In this document: positions 45,001 to 53,739 of the stretch, piece by piece
How positions within the stretch are numbered: the stretch's first letter is position 1
Layout: every line of letters begins with the position of its first letter
Origin: Scytonema sp. UIC 10036
GTDB lineage: Bacteria; Cyanobacteriota; Cyanobacteriia; Cyanobacteriales; Nostocaceae
Assembly: GCF_009725235.1 (NCBI RefSeq)
Contig: NZ_WJFC01000080.1
Coordinates: 1-55,746 of the forward strand
Length of the DNA: 55,746 nt
Direction: 5' to 3'
Translations under genes and position numbers: made by a program
The notes under the pieces: model-generated
Told to the model about the DNA's origin: nothing
Databases searched by the model: none
Seen by the model: the letters and a program-made list of their open reading frames with translations, nothing else

Positions 45001-48000
45001 GATGTTGCCTTCAAACCAGGTGGAATGTACCTAATAAGCGGTGGTTTAGGAGGCGTTGGTGTTGAAATTGCTAAGTATTTGCTCAAGCACTACAAAGTAC
45101 GGGTGTTGTTGGTTGGTAGAACTTCTTTACCCTCAAGAAGTACATGGGAGACTTACAGAGGGCACAAAGATTCCATAGCTCAAAAAATTGCGGCTTATCA
45201 AGAACTAGAGCAGTTAGGAGGAGACATTGCCTATGAGACAGTGGATGTCTGTGACTTGCAAGCTTTGCAACAGGTGGTTGAACAAACCTTAAACTGCTGG
45301 GGATGCCAACTAGATGGGGTGCTGCATTTGGCGGGGACTTATCAGGAGCGATCGCTCACCGAAGAAAACCAAGAAAGTTGGTCAGCAGCCTTACGCTCGA
45401 AAGTAGGAGGAGCTTGGGTACTTAATGAACTCCTCAAAAATCATCCCCAAGCATTTGTCATCAGCTTTTCTTCGGTGAGTCGTTTCTTGGGAGGAGCAAC
45501 TGTTGGGGCATTTGTCTGTGCCAATCAGTTTCTAGAAAGTTTTGCACACTACCAGCGCACTCAGTGTGGCTTAAAAAGCTATTGCTTTAGCTGGAGTTTA
45601 TGGGATGGGATCGGCATTAGCCAAGATACCCAAAGAAGTAAATTGGCGACTAGCAAGGGTTACTGTGCCATAACTCCACGACAAGGATTGTATTCTTTGC
45701 TCGTTGGTTTACACCATAATCAGGTGCAGTTGTTCATCGGATTAGATGGCAGCAACCGACATATTCGTGGTCGTGTGGAAGATACTTACCCATTGGAGAA
45801 ACTCACTGCTTATTTTACGGCAAGCAGTGATTCCTCGGTGACAGAACAATTGTCCAAATTGGTAGTGCGCGATCACTTTGGCTCACCCAGTACTTGCGAT
45901 TTTGTGCAGCTACAACAGATGCCGTTAACCCAGACAGGCACTATTGATCGAGAAAAACTCACCAAAGGGAATTTAAGTGAACTCCCCAACGACCAAGCAC
46001 AACCAGTAACAGACATTGAACGTCAAGTTGCACAAATTTGGCAAGAAGTTTTGGGTTTAGAATCCGTGGGGATTCATGATAATTTCTTCGAGCTTGGAGG
46101 ACATTCACTGCTTCTGGTACAGGCTCAGAGTAAATTGCACCAATTGTTTGGTTCCAACGTGTCCATTGTGGATATGTTTAAATATCCCAGCATCAGTAGC
46201 TTAGCTAAGTATTTAAGTCAGGGACAAACAGAATCGGCTTCTGTAGCGCAAGGTCAAAAACGCGCCAAGGTTCGTAGCCAAAGCCATGCTGCTCATAAAT
46301 CAGATATTGCCGTCATTGGGATGTCCTGTCGTTTCCCCGGCGCTAACAATATCGATGAATTCTGGCAAAATTTATGCAATGGCGTTGAATCGATTTCGTT
46401 TTTCACTACGGAAGAAATTATCGCCACAGGTGTAGACCCTGCACTGGTGAAAAACCCTAATTACGTTAAAGCCAAGCCTATATTATCAGATGTGGAATCC
46501 TTTGATGCTGATTTCTTCGGCTATAGTACCAAAGAAGCAGAATTAATGGACCCTCAGCAGCGTCTTTTACTCGAATGTGCTTGGGAAAGTCTAGAAAATG
46601 CCGGCTATAATCCTCTGACTTATGATGGTGCCATTGGCATATATGCTGGTGCCGTTATGAACACTTACTTACTCAATAATATTTATCCCAACCGCCATCA
46701 CCTTGATGTGAACGATAATTTGCATGTCGCTACCATGGACTCCATGGGTGGTTTGCAAATGATGGTTGCTAATGATAAAGATTATCTCACTACACGGATT
46801 TCTTATAAACTCAACCTCACTGGCCCGAGCGTGAATGTGCAAACCGCTTGCTCTACATCTTTGGTAGCAATTCACATGGCTTGCGGCAGCTTACTGAGTG
46901 GCGAAAGTGACATGGCTTTAGCAGGTGGGGTTTCTGTGAATGTACCGCAAAAAGTAGGTCATTTGTATCAAGAGGGGATGATTGTTTCTTCTGACGGACA
47001 TTGTCGGGCTTTTGATGCTCGCGCTCAAGGGACTATTTTTGGTAGCGGTGCGGGGATTGTGGTTTTGAAGCGTCTGGAGGATGCGCTCGCCGATGGTGAC
47101 AACATCTACGCTGTTGTCAAAGGCTCAGCTGTTAATAATGATGGTGGTACAAAAGTTGGCTACATGGCTCCCAATGGGGATGGTCAAGCAGCTGTAGTCA
47201 CAGAAGCAATGGCAATGGCTGGAATTGATGCAAACACTATCAGCTACGTGGAAGCACATGGAACTGGAACACCACTGGGAGATCCCATTGAAATTGGCGG
47301 ACTCACCCAAGCATTTCGTGCGAGTACTCAGTCCAAGAACTTTTGTGCCATTGGTTCAGTAAAAACTAATGTCGGTCATCTCCAAATTGCATCTGGTGTC
47401 GTGGGTTTTATGAAAACAGTTCTGTCACTGTACCATAAAAAGCTCCCACCTAGTCTGCACTTTGATGTGCCCAATCCTCAACTCGATTTACCCAATACTC
47501 CTTTCTACGTTAATACGACTTTAAAGGATTGGCCGATTCAAGATTATCCTCGTCGTGCTGGAGTCAATTCTTTGGGAATCGGTGGTACGAATGCCCATGT
47601 CATTCTGGAGGAAGCACCCTCTAGAATGAGTAGGGGAGCAGGGGGAGCAATTGAGCGTCCTTACCACTTACTGGCACTTTCAGCTAAGAATGAGCAGGCT
47701 TTGGCTTCCTTACAACACCTTTATTTACAATTGTTAACATCTAATTCTGAAGTATCGGTGGCAGATGTTTGTTATACGGCGAATACGGGGCGTGAGCATT
47801 TTAACCACCGCTTGGCTGTTGTGGCTGACTCTAGAGAACAGTTGGTTGCTCAACTTGCTGATTTGACAATCACAAAGAGTCAATCACCCAATCAAAAGAC
47901 ACTAAAGATAGCATTCTTGTTCACTGGGCAAGGCTCCCAATATGTAAACATGGGACGCCAACTCTACGAGAGCCAACCCCTGTTCCGCCAAACTTTACAG

Positions 48001-51000
48001 CAGTGCGATGAAATCCTGCACCCTTACCTGGAGCATTCTGTGTTGGAGGTTCTGTATCCTACCCAAGCAGGAGAGGAAGTTTCATTACTGCTCAATCAAA
48101 CAGCCTTTACCCAGCCGGCGCTGTTTGCCTTTGAGTATGCTCTCTATCAACTGTGGAAATCTTGGGGTATTGAACCAGATGTGGTGATGGGGCACAGCGT
48201 AGGCGAATATGTTGCTGCAACTATAGCAGGGGTTTTTAGCTTGGAAGATGGACTGAAACTGATTGCTCAACGGGGAAGGTTGATGCAACAGTTGCCCTCT
48301 TGTGGTGAAATGGTTTCACTGATTGCTTCACATGAATTGGTGAGGGAAGTGATAGCGCCATTTCGTAACACAGTGGCGATCGCCGCCATTAATGGTTCTG
48401 AAAGTGTGGTGATTTCTGGGGCATCAGAAGATATTAGTACTATTTGCGACCAGCTGTCAACTCTGTCCGTGAAGACGAAGCGCTTAGAGGTATCCCATGC
48501 CTTCCATTCTCCATTGATGGCACCGATGTTGAAGGAGTTTGAGCAAGTCGCCAATGGTGTCACTTACAATCAACCCCGGATACCGCTAGTCTCTAATGTT
48601 ACAGGAAAACTAGCAGATGAGAACATTGCCACAGCACAGTACTGGGTAAACCATGTCAATCAGTGTGTACTTTTTGCTATAAGTATGGAGACATCGCGTA
48701 CTCTTGGGTGTGAAGTTTTCCTAGAGATAGGACCGAAGCCAATTTTGTTGGGTATGGGGCGTGAGTGTTTACCAGACAGTGCTCTTTCGTGGTTACCTTC
48801 TGTACGTCCGGGAGTGCCAGAGTGGCAACAACTGCTCTCTAGTTTGGGTGAGTTATACGTGCGGGGAGTGTCAGTAGATTGGTTAGGTTTTGAGGGAGAC
48901 TATGAGCGCAACAAAGTGGTACTACCAACCTATCCATTTCAACGACAGCGCTATTGGATTGAGAATACACCCCCTCGTCATCCACAAGCACAGTCTTTAT
49001 CACCAGAAAATATCCAGAGTCCCATTACCAACTTTCTCAATCAAGAAAAGACTCAAGAGTTAGTTGAGCTAGTGCAAAAGGCAGGAAATTTCTCACCTGA
49101 ACAAATAAAACTATTACCTGAAGTGTTGGCAGTTTTGGTCAGGGAACACAAGCAATACCAACACCTAGACAACATCCAAGACTTGTGCTATGAAGTAGTA
49201 TGGCGCAATCAAGGGAACATACAATCTCCTCCAGAAATTAGCGATCGAGAAACGGTTGCTTGGGAGCATCGGCAAAAGCTTCGAGCAGAGCATTGGCTGA
49301 TTTTTGCTGACAATCAAGGTATTGGTGAGCAGTTAAGTTTTTTGTTGCGATCGCAACAAAAAAATTGTACCCTTGTCTTTCCAGGTAGTGAGTATAAACA
49401 GATAGCAGAGCAAGAATTCACGCTCAACCCTGCTTTACCAGAAGACTTTCAGCGACTCGTATTGTCAATGCCAGACCTTGAAACGGGGAGCAAATCTTTA
49501 CCGAGTCCCCGACTGCATGGAGTCGTTTATTTGTGGAGCTTAAATACAGTTGAGGCAGACAGCCTAACAGTCACAGACTTAGAAGTTGCGTCGCTTATAG
49601 GATGTGGTGGTGTTTTATCCTTAGTCCAGTCTGCGATCGGTAAAGGGTTTTCCTCGCCTCCTACCTTATGGCTGGTGACAAAAGGAGCACAACGTGTGGG
49701 TGTAGAGTCTACTCTTGTTGGAGTGGCGCAATCGCCCATGTGGGGATTAGGAAAAGTCATTACAAGCGAGCATCCAGAATTTAACTGTACTCTGGTGGAT
49801 TTAGATCCACAAGGAAATGACAATGCACAGAGCCTGTTGGCAGAAATTTGTTCACCCAAGTTAACTCCTCGTGAAACTCATATCGCTTTTCGCAATGGAC
49901 AACGCTATATCAACCGATTAGTACGTAGCAATAAAATTGTCAAGAAATCTCTGCATCTCAAAGGCGATAGTACCTACCTGATTACAGGTGGGATTGGTGG
50001 AATTGGTTTGCTGCTAGCACAATGGCTAGTTGAACACGGGGCGAAGCACTTGGTTCTAGTAGGGCGTAGCAAACCTAAAGAAGCTGTTCAACAAACCCTG
50101 AAGCAACTTGAAGAGAACGGAACTCAGATTGTAGTCATTCAAACTGATGTGTCCGTAGTGGAAGAAGTTACCTCTTTACTAACTCAAATTAAAGCATCGA
50201 TGCCACAGTTAAGGGGTATTATTCATGCTGCTGGTGTTGTTGAAGATAGGCTACTCGTGGATCATCAATGGCAACTGTTCGCGAATGTGTTTGCACCTAA
50301 GGTAAGTGGAGCATGGAATTTGCATACTCAAACACAAGACATACCTTTGGACTTCTTTGTGCTTTTTTCTTCGGTTGCATCCATACTTGGTTCTGCGGGT
50401 ATAGCAAATTATGCTGCTGCTAATGCCTTTCTAGATGCTTTGGCTCATTATCGGAAGTCGTTTTCTTTACCAGGGTTAAGTATTAACTGGGGACCCTGGT
50501 CAATGGTAGGCATGGCAAAGACTGCTGCTAGCAAGAGTGAAGTTCAATGGGCAAGCAAGGGAATAAAGCCTATAGAACCACAACAAGCATTAGACATCCT
50601 GGAAAATTTGTTTTCAATAGATGCGACTCAGGTAGGGGTGATGCAGCTTGACTGGTCAAAGTTTTTTGAGCAATTCTCCAACACATCTTATCCGAGCTTC
50701 TTTTGCGAAATCGCTCCACAAGCTCAGAAAGTTGCTAGTACCCAAGTTGTTCAGCAGAAAGTCAATACCTCACAACTCTTAGACCAAATTAAAGCTGCTT
50801 CACTAGAGCAAAGCCAATCACTTTTGATGAATTACCTGGGGGAACACATAGCTAGAGTGCTAGGAATCACGGCTCTATCGTTAAATGTTGATGAGCCTCT
50901 CAACAAAATGGGACTTGATTCCCTCATGGTTGTTGAATTGAGAAATCGCCTGAGAGCAGAGTTGGAAGTCAATATCCCAATCACGAAATTTTTGGATGGG

Positions 51001-51126
51001 GTGAATGTTGTTGGTTTAACTCAATTTATAAGTGAGCAACTTGTGGAAGATAATTCCACTTCAAATGCACCTGTTCCATCCACCACCACATCTACTAAGA
51101 AAAGCAGAATTAGAGGTAAATTATGA
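42064..51126 (+). CDS. Hybrid loader-PKS: A-KR-ACP-KS-AT-KR-ACP (AerA-like loading module plus one extension module)
   Basis: 3020 aa. Residues 1-130 resemble a degenerate adenylation C-subdomain (LPLTFSGEIDKTAL). An AMP ligase follows (LTSGSTGFPKG about 359, MPLEHVGAI about 400), then KR1 (LISGGLGGVGVEIA about 986), another A10-like fragment (MPLTQTGTIDREKL) and ACP1 (GGHSLL about 1345). The extension module is KS (VIGMSCRFPG about 1413; active site TACSTS; EAHGTGT; KTNVGHLQ), AT (GHSVGEY about 2043; HAFH about 2146, malonyl type), KR2 (YLITGGIGGIGLLLA about 2638) and ACP2 (GLDSLM about 2951). No DH or ER is seen. A-KR-ACP loaders such as AerA activate an alpha-keto acid and reduce it; the PKS module would add a beta-hydroxyacyl unit. 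The downstream partner is lost, so the end product is unknown. Confidence 0.88.
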   Translation: MQLDDRSASLAKKRQQEYIPREIEVAIRSSLTVEDCIVIKRQTENFQQEFIAYVVPEALFAAEALLSHLQTILPSECLPTIVPVSALPLTFSGEIDKTALSHLEITDTDLAQQWEEQIKLVPKVKQVAVVVQEHLKQQQSLRLSDLLTEWKTLTSEESKTPVRTQLSHSTHNQDSSASRLAISHGGELKREKNAPKVLTQALQKTVVEFPDKQLIYIQSDGSQIVQSYQDLLLDAQKILAGLRKLGLKPLDKVIFQIPQSQDFIPAFWGCILGSFIPVPISIAPAYEQMNSAVSKLHSAWQMLKQPIVLTTSKLASSLEKLPKLLKIENFQVETVDNLRQNQPDSNIYQSQEDDLALILLTSGSTGFPKGVMLTHRNLLSMTAGKAQVNNCDAQDIILNWMPLEHVGAIVSLGLMAVDLGCTQIHVSTEYILQNPIRWLELIQRYKASISWVPNFAFSLLNERASEINQRSWDLSSMRCLVNGGEQIVPKTLRRALHLLQPHGLPSNAVRPAFGMSETSSGITFLSEGFSLETSSDDMSFVELGSPIPGASIRITEENNQIVAEGVIGKFQVKGLSVTSGYYENPQRNREAFTPDGWFNTGDLGYLQSGRIVLTGRDKDDIIINGINYYSHEIESVVEEVEGVEVSYTAACAVRVGENAEQLAIFFSSTISDKIRVKELIKKIRGTVVKNIGVNPNYIIPVKKEMIPKTAIGKIQRSQLSRMFSDGEFDTIIQQLGINLDNPNLLPDWFYRPSWRRKQPITQIPTMNGQFLIFLDRLGLGESLGTELQNRGQQWIGIEAGVDFKQKSNNRYSVAPNNPEHYQQLLSALKANNFQIDKIIHLWTYESGIRQISSLESLEEAQTHGVYSLLSLVKALSNIHKSHQTIELLVVSNNTQFTSPDEEIAYEKSPLLGLVKVIAQEIPGLTSRHIDLSVDEPAVNAKLILQEMHVLSEESEVAYRHGQRWIPLLEKVNFRAPQKQDVAFKPGGMYLISGGLGGVGVEIAKYLLKHYKVRVLLVGRTSLPSRSTWETYRGHKDSIAQKIAAYQELEQLGGDIAYETVDVCDLQALQQVVEQTLNCWGCQLDGVLHLAGTYQERSLTEENQESWSAALRSKVGGAWVLNELLKNHPQAFVISFSSVSRFLGGATVGAFVCANQFLESFAHYQRTQCGLKSYCFSWSLWDGIGISQDTQRSKLATSKGYCAITPRQGLYSLLVGLHHNQVQLFIGLDGSNRHIRGRVEDTYPLEKLTAYFTASSDSSVTEQLSKLVVRDHFGSPSTCDFVQLQQMPLTQTGTIDREKLTKGNLSELPNDQAQPVTDIERQVAQIWQEVLGLESVGIHDNFFELGGHSLLLVQAQSKLHQLFGSNVSIVDMFKYPSISSLAKYLSQGQTESASVAQGQKRAKVRSQSHAAHKSDIAVIGMSCRFPGANNIDEFWQNLCNGVESISFFTTEEIIATGVDPALVKNPNYVKAKPILSDVESFDADFFGYSTKEAELMDPQQRLLLECAWESLENAGYNPLTYDGAIGIYAGAVMNTYLLNNIYPNRHHLDVNDNLHVATMDSMGGLQMMVANDKDYLTTRISYKLNLTGPSVNVQTACSTSLVAIHMACGSLLSGESDMALAGGVSVNVPQKVGHLYQEGMIVSSDGHCRAFDARAQGTIFGSGAGIVVLKRLEDALADGDNIYAVVKGSAVNNDGGTKVGYMAPNGDGQAAVVTEAMAMAGIDANTISYVEAHGTGTPLGDPIEIGGLTQAFRASTQSKNFCAIGSVKTNVGHLQIASGVVGFMKTVLSLYHKKLPPSLHFDVPNPQLDLPNTPFYVNTTLKDWPIQDYPRRAGVNSLGIGGTNAHVILEEAPSRMSRGAGGAIERPYHLLALSAKNEQALASLQHLYLQLLTSNSEVSVADVCYTANTGREHFNHRLAVVADSREQLVAQLADLTITKSQSPNQKTLKIAFLFTGQGSQYVNMGRQLYESQPLFRQTLQQCDEILHPYLEHSVLEVLYPTQAGEEVSLLLNQTAFTQPALFAFEYALYQLWKSWGIEPDVVMGHSVGEYVAATIAGVFSLEDGLKLIAQRGRLMQQLPSCGEMVSLIASHELVREVIAPFRNTVAIAAINGSESVVISGASEDISTICDQLSTLSVKTKRLEVSHAFHSPLMAPMLKEFEQVANGVTYNQPRIPLVSNVTGKLADENIATAQYWVNHVNQCVLFAISMETSRTLGCEVFLEIGPKPILLGMGRECLPDSALSWLPSVRPGVPEWQQLLSSLGELYVRGVSVDWLGFEGDYERNKVVLPTYPFQRQRYWIENTPPRHPQAQSLSPENIQSPITNFLNQEKTQELVELVQKAGNFSPEQIKLLPEVLAVLVREHKQYQHLDNIQDLCYEVVWRNQGNIQSPPEISDRETVAWEHRQKLRAEHWLIFADNQGIGEQLSFLLRSQQKNCTLVFPGSEYKQIAEQEFTLNPALPEDFQRLVLSMPDLETGSKSLPSPRLHGVVYLWSLNTVEADSLTVTDLEVASLIGCGGVLSLVQSAIGKGFSSPPTLWLVTKGAQRVGVESTLVGVAQSPMWGLGKVITSEHPEFNCTLVDLDPQGNDNAQSLLAEICSPKLTPRETHIAFRNGQRYINRLVRSNKIVKKSLHLKGDSTYLITGGIGGIGLLLAQWLVEHGAKHLVLVGRSKPKEAVQQTLKQLEENGTQIVVIQTDVSVVEEVTSLLTQIKASMPQLRGIIHAAGVVEDRLLVDHQWQLFANVFAPKVSGAWNLHTQTQDIPLDFFVLFSSVASILGSAGIANYAAANAFLDALAHYRKSFSLPGLSINWGPWSMVGMAKTAASKSEVQWASKGIKPIEPQQALDILENLFSIDATQVGVMQLDWSKFFEQFSNTSYPSFFCEIAPQAQKVASTQVVQQKVNTSQLLDQIKAASLEQSQSLLMNYLGEHIARVLGITALSLNVDEPLNKMGLDSLMVVELRNRLRAELEVNIPITKFLDGVNVVGLTQFISEQLVEDNSTSNAPVPSTTTSTKKSRIRGKL

Positions 51127-51278
51127 ATTTAACAGAGTTGCTCGAAAATCTTCACTCCAAAGATATAGAATTGTGGGCTGATGGTGACGAACTATGCTAT
51201 GAAGCTCCGGAAGATACATTAACTCTAATTTCTGTAACGTCTGCCTGTCAATTGTTCATTGGTACTATGATAAGGTAA
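51123..51278 (+). pseudogene. Amputated next synthetase: TubC-type docking domain only
   Basis: 51 codons starting with ATGA overlap to the PKS stop. MNLTELLENLHSKDIELWAD followed by GDELCYEAPEDTLT matches the start of TubC-type N-terminal docking domains (typical form LLxxLxxxxIxLWxxGDxLxYxAPxxxLT). After codon 35 the resemblance ends, and a stop comes at 51276. An NRPS normally continues from here, so the rest of the assembly line appears to have been cut off by rearrangement just upstream of mtnD. It is too short for standard gene callers. Confidence 0.8.
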
Positions 51279-51281
51279 GCT

Positions 51282-51842
51282 ATGGCTATCTTGCAACTTG
51301 AGAACGGTACTACCTACACCCAACTGAGTAACATTGTGCGTGAGCTTGTTCCTCTGAATATCCAGATCAACCGCTGGCCAATAGTAGACGACCCAAAATT
51401 AAAGGCAATCCTCGCTCAGGAAGTCCTCAGCGATGCCGAGAAGGAGTACGTACTCACAGCGCTTAACATCTACTTCCAGCAGTTGCTGCAAACTGCTGGC
51501 TATCAGTCCTGCGACCTGATCGTGCTGCATCCCGGCGTCCCCAATCTCGACGCTCTACTATCAAAATTTGATCGATGCCATACTCACGCTGATCCCGAAG
51601 TGCGCTACATTATCGCCGGTGAGGGCGTGTTTGGGTTTGTACGTCCTGACGGCAGCCAGGTAGAATTGACAGTGGAGCCTGAAGATTATATCAGCGTGCC
51701 TTCCGGTACCGAACACTGGTTCTATCTGAGAGCATCGTGTCAGATAAAAGCTGTGCGCTACTTTACAACCACAGAGGGCTGGGTACCTGAGTATACTGAT
51801 ACGGAAATTCGCTTGCGCCCTGCTTCAGTTGTTAGTTATTAG
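51282..51842 (+). CDS. mtnD: Acireductone dioxygenase (methionine salvage)
   Basis: 186 aa, a cupin-fold ARD. The metal-binding pattern is visible as HTHADPEVRYIIAGEG plus the downstream His in SGTEHWF. It converts acireductone and O2 to the 2-keto-4-methylthiobutyrate precursor of methionine plus formate (Fe form), or to CO and other products (Ni form). It starts 3 bp after the synthetase stub, in the same direction as mtnB 208 bp downstream. Position directly at the amputation point suggests it was juxtaposed by the rearrangement rather than belonging to the PKS pathway. Confidence 0.92.
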   Translation: MAILQLENGTTYTQLSNIVRELVPLNIQINRWPIVDDPKLKAILAQEVLSDAEKEYVLTALNIYFQQLLQTAGYQSCDLIVLHPGVPNLDALLSKFDRCHTHADPEVRYIIAGEGVFGFVRPDGSQVELTVEPEDYISVPSGTEHWFYLRASCQIKAVRYFTTTEGWVPEYTDTEIRLRPASVVSY

Positions 51843-52050
51843 AAGGTTTTTCTCATAGCGAACACTCAACACCCAAAACAGTTTTATGGCTATTGAAGTT
51901 GATTACTGCTTCCCACTAGTAGTCTGTGTCATTAGCCTTACATCCCGTGGAATGATTTTTTTGATGCGCGCGATCGCTTAACCCAAATGTGGTAAAAGCA
52001 ATTTTAGATTTGCGCGAGCAACCAATCTCAAATCAAAAATCCAAAATCGT
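51843..52050. other. mtnD-mtnB intergenic region
   Basis: 208 bp with one HIP1-like GCGATCGC and a short run of CAAAATC-type repeats just before the mtnB ATG. No gene or clear regulatory site is visible. Confidence 0.4.
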
Positions 52051-52695
52051 ATGAGTATCGATCCCCGCCCCACTCTCATGGCTGCTGCTCGTCAGTTCTA
52101 CCAGATGGGCTGGATGATGGGCACAGCAGGTAATCTCTCAGCGAGAATGCCGGATGGCAGCTTCTGGATTACTGCTAGTGGACGCCCCAAAGGTCAGTTG
52201 ACCACCGATGACTTTGTCCTTATGACTTTGGATACCTGTAAGGACGAGATATGCCTCGCCCTTACGCTGCCTTATCCCGACAGACGACCATCAGCTGAGA
52301 CGAGCATCCATGCAGCTATCTACAGGCTGTTTGCAGATGCCCAAGCCTGCTATCACGTCCACTCCATTGAGGCCAACTTGGTTTCTCTCTTTGTAATCGG
52401 TGATGCCCTGCCTTTACCGCCTTTGGAAATGCTCAAAGGTCTAGGAGTCAGGGAAGAAAACCCACAGATAACAATGCCCATATTTGCCAATTATTTAGAG
52501 GTGTCTCAGATTGCTGATGAGATTTGCGCTCGCTTTAAGGTCACAGTACCGCAGGTGCCAGCTCTGCTCATTCGCAACCACGGAGTTACTGTATGGGCTT
52601 CTTCACTGGAAGGCGCAAGTAACTATGTGGAACTAACAGAGTATATTTTTCGCTACATGGTGGCAAAGCGGAACATTGGCATGGGACTTGATTAA
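52051..52695 (+). CDS. mtnB: Methylthioribulose-1-phosphate dehydratase (methionine salvage)
   Basis: 214 aa, class II aldolase-like fold. Recognisable features are MGWMMGTAGNLSAR near the N-terminus, ITASGRPKG, the metal ligands in SAETSIHAAIY and YHVHSIEAN (HxH), and IRNHGVTVWA with the third His. It dehydrates 5-methylthioribulose-1-phosphate, upstream of acireductone formation. mtnC (enolase-phosphatase), mtnA and mtnK are not in the window. With mtnD it forms a partial salvage cassette. Confidence 0.92.
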   Translation: MSIDPRPTLMAAARQFYQMGWMMGTAGNLSARMPDGSFWITASGRPKGQLTTDDFVLMTLDTCKDEICLALTLPYPDRRPSAETSIHAAIYRLFADAQACYHVHSIEANLVSLFVIGDALPLPPLEMLKGLGVREENPQITMPIFANYLEVSQIADEICARFKVTVPQVPALLIRNHGVTVWASSLEGASNYVELTEYIFRYMVAKRNIGMGLD

Positions 52696-52769
52696 ATTCT
52701 CAGTAGTCTAATGTTGTTTTGGTATCTTGTATGGCTTCATAGATACTTGGCAGGAGTGCGTCTAAACCT

Positions 52770-53200
52770 GACGGGGCGACAAGCGCCCCAAAATATATAC
52801 GGGGTAAAGATTTGACCGAATTGTGGTAGAAAAGATAGGTCTGTCATTCTCAACAAGACCAATAAGATTGATAATATGATGCCATTATTGTATCAAACGC
52901 ATTTGGAAAAACAACTAAAGCCATCAAAATTATTGTTTTTAAAAATTCTCATTAATATCTTGCAGGATATCAAAGAAGTGAGTTAGCGTCAACTTCGAGA
53001 AGCAGCATCTCATGAAGGATGGTTTCTTCTCACAAAGAAAGGATAATCTAGAGTTAGCGATCGCTAGCTATAAAAAAAGGTTTGATATTGAAGAAATGTT
53101 TCGAGATTTCAAGAGTGGCGGTTATAGTTTAGAGGATAGTAAGGTTTCCGGAAATCGTTTAATATCTTTACTTCTAATTATAGCGTTCGCGAAGCGGCTC
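52770..53200 (+). pseudogene. IS4-family transposase remnant
   Basis: A decayed insertion sequence. The left-end non-coding part (52771-52872) matches 40863-40967. A short N-terminal piece (ATG 52876, LLYQTHLEKQLKPSKLLFLK, stop at 52985) is followed, after an internal deletion and in another frame, by the C-terminal catalytic part (53030-53170: KKRFDIEEMFRDFKSGGY, the YxxRxxIEExFRDxK signature with the DDE-type Glu). The 77-aa ORF at 53012-53245 is this fragment. It is truncated downstream by repeat sequence beginning GCGTTCGCGAAGCGG and a family A MITE end (CAATACTGCTCGGTTAAG at 53205-53222). Confidence 0.75.
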
Positions 53201-53423
53201 CGCAGGCAATACTGCTCGGTTAAGGAATTCCCCCTCAGCGTCTAAACACTGGCGATAAAGATAAGTCGGCCAAGCTGTAGACATTACGCGTCAACAGTAT
53301 CGCATCTCGAAGTTCAAATGTTGCATCATGGGCTTTACCTCAATGTGTGTAGGCAGCTTGACGAAATTATCCCTTGTATGGGAGGCTAAAAAAGCGCAGT
53401 TTTAGAAAAAAGTTAACTTGAGG

Positions 53424-53700
53424 ACTGTACGTTCGCTCATTTTTAACCGCAAGATTTAATTAAGCCTTACAGGGCAATTAATTTAGGCTTTGCAGTGGAT
53501 TCAGGCATTTTTAGTCGCATGGAGCTTTTAGTCATTTTATGATTTCTCCTATGCCTACGCCTTAAATCATCGCCTCTCTTAGCCTTTGGTGATAGTGGCA
53601 AATTTTACATCACAATAATGGTTCACGTAAAAATCCCCTTTTTCCTTTTACATTAAGGCTTTAATTCCCCTTCGGATCTCAAAATAAGCGAACGCACAGT
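53424..53700. mobile_element. MITE family D
   Basis: 277 bp bounded by 20-bp inverted repeats, ACTGTACGTTCGCTCATTTT on the left and AAAATAAGCGAACGCACAGT on the right (18 of 20 match). No ORF of interest lies inside. I see no convincing target duplication. It lies just upstream of the DUF3102 gene and could carry its promoter. The remainder of 52696-53739 has no other gene. Confidence 0.6.
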
Positions 53701-53739
53701 AAGGAATCTTCACTAATTAATAACTGGAGGTAAATCACT

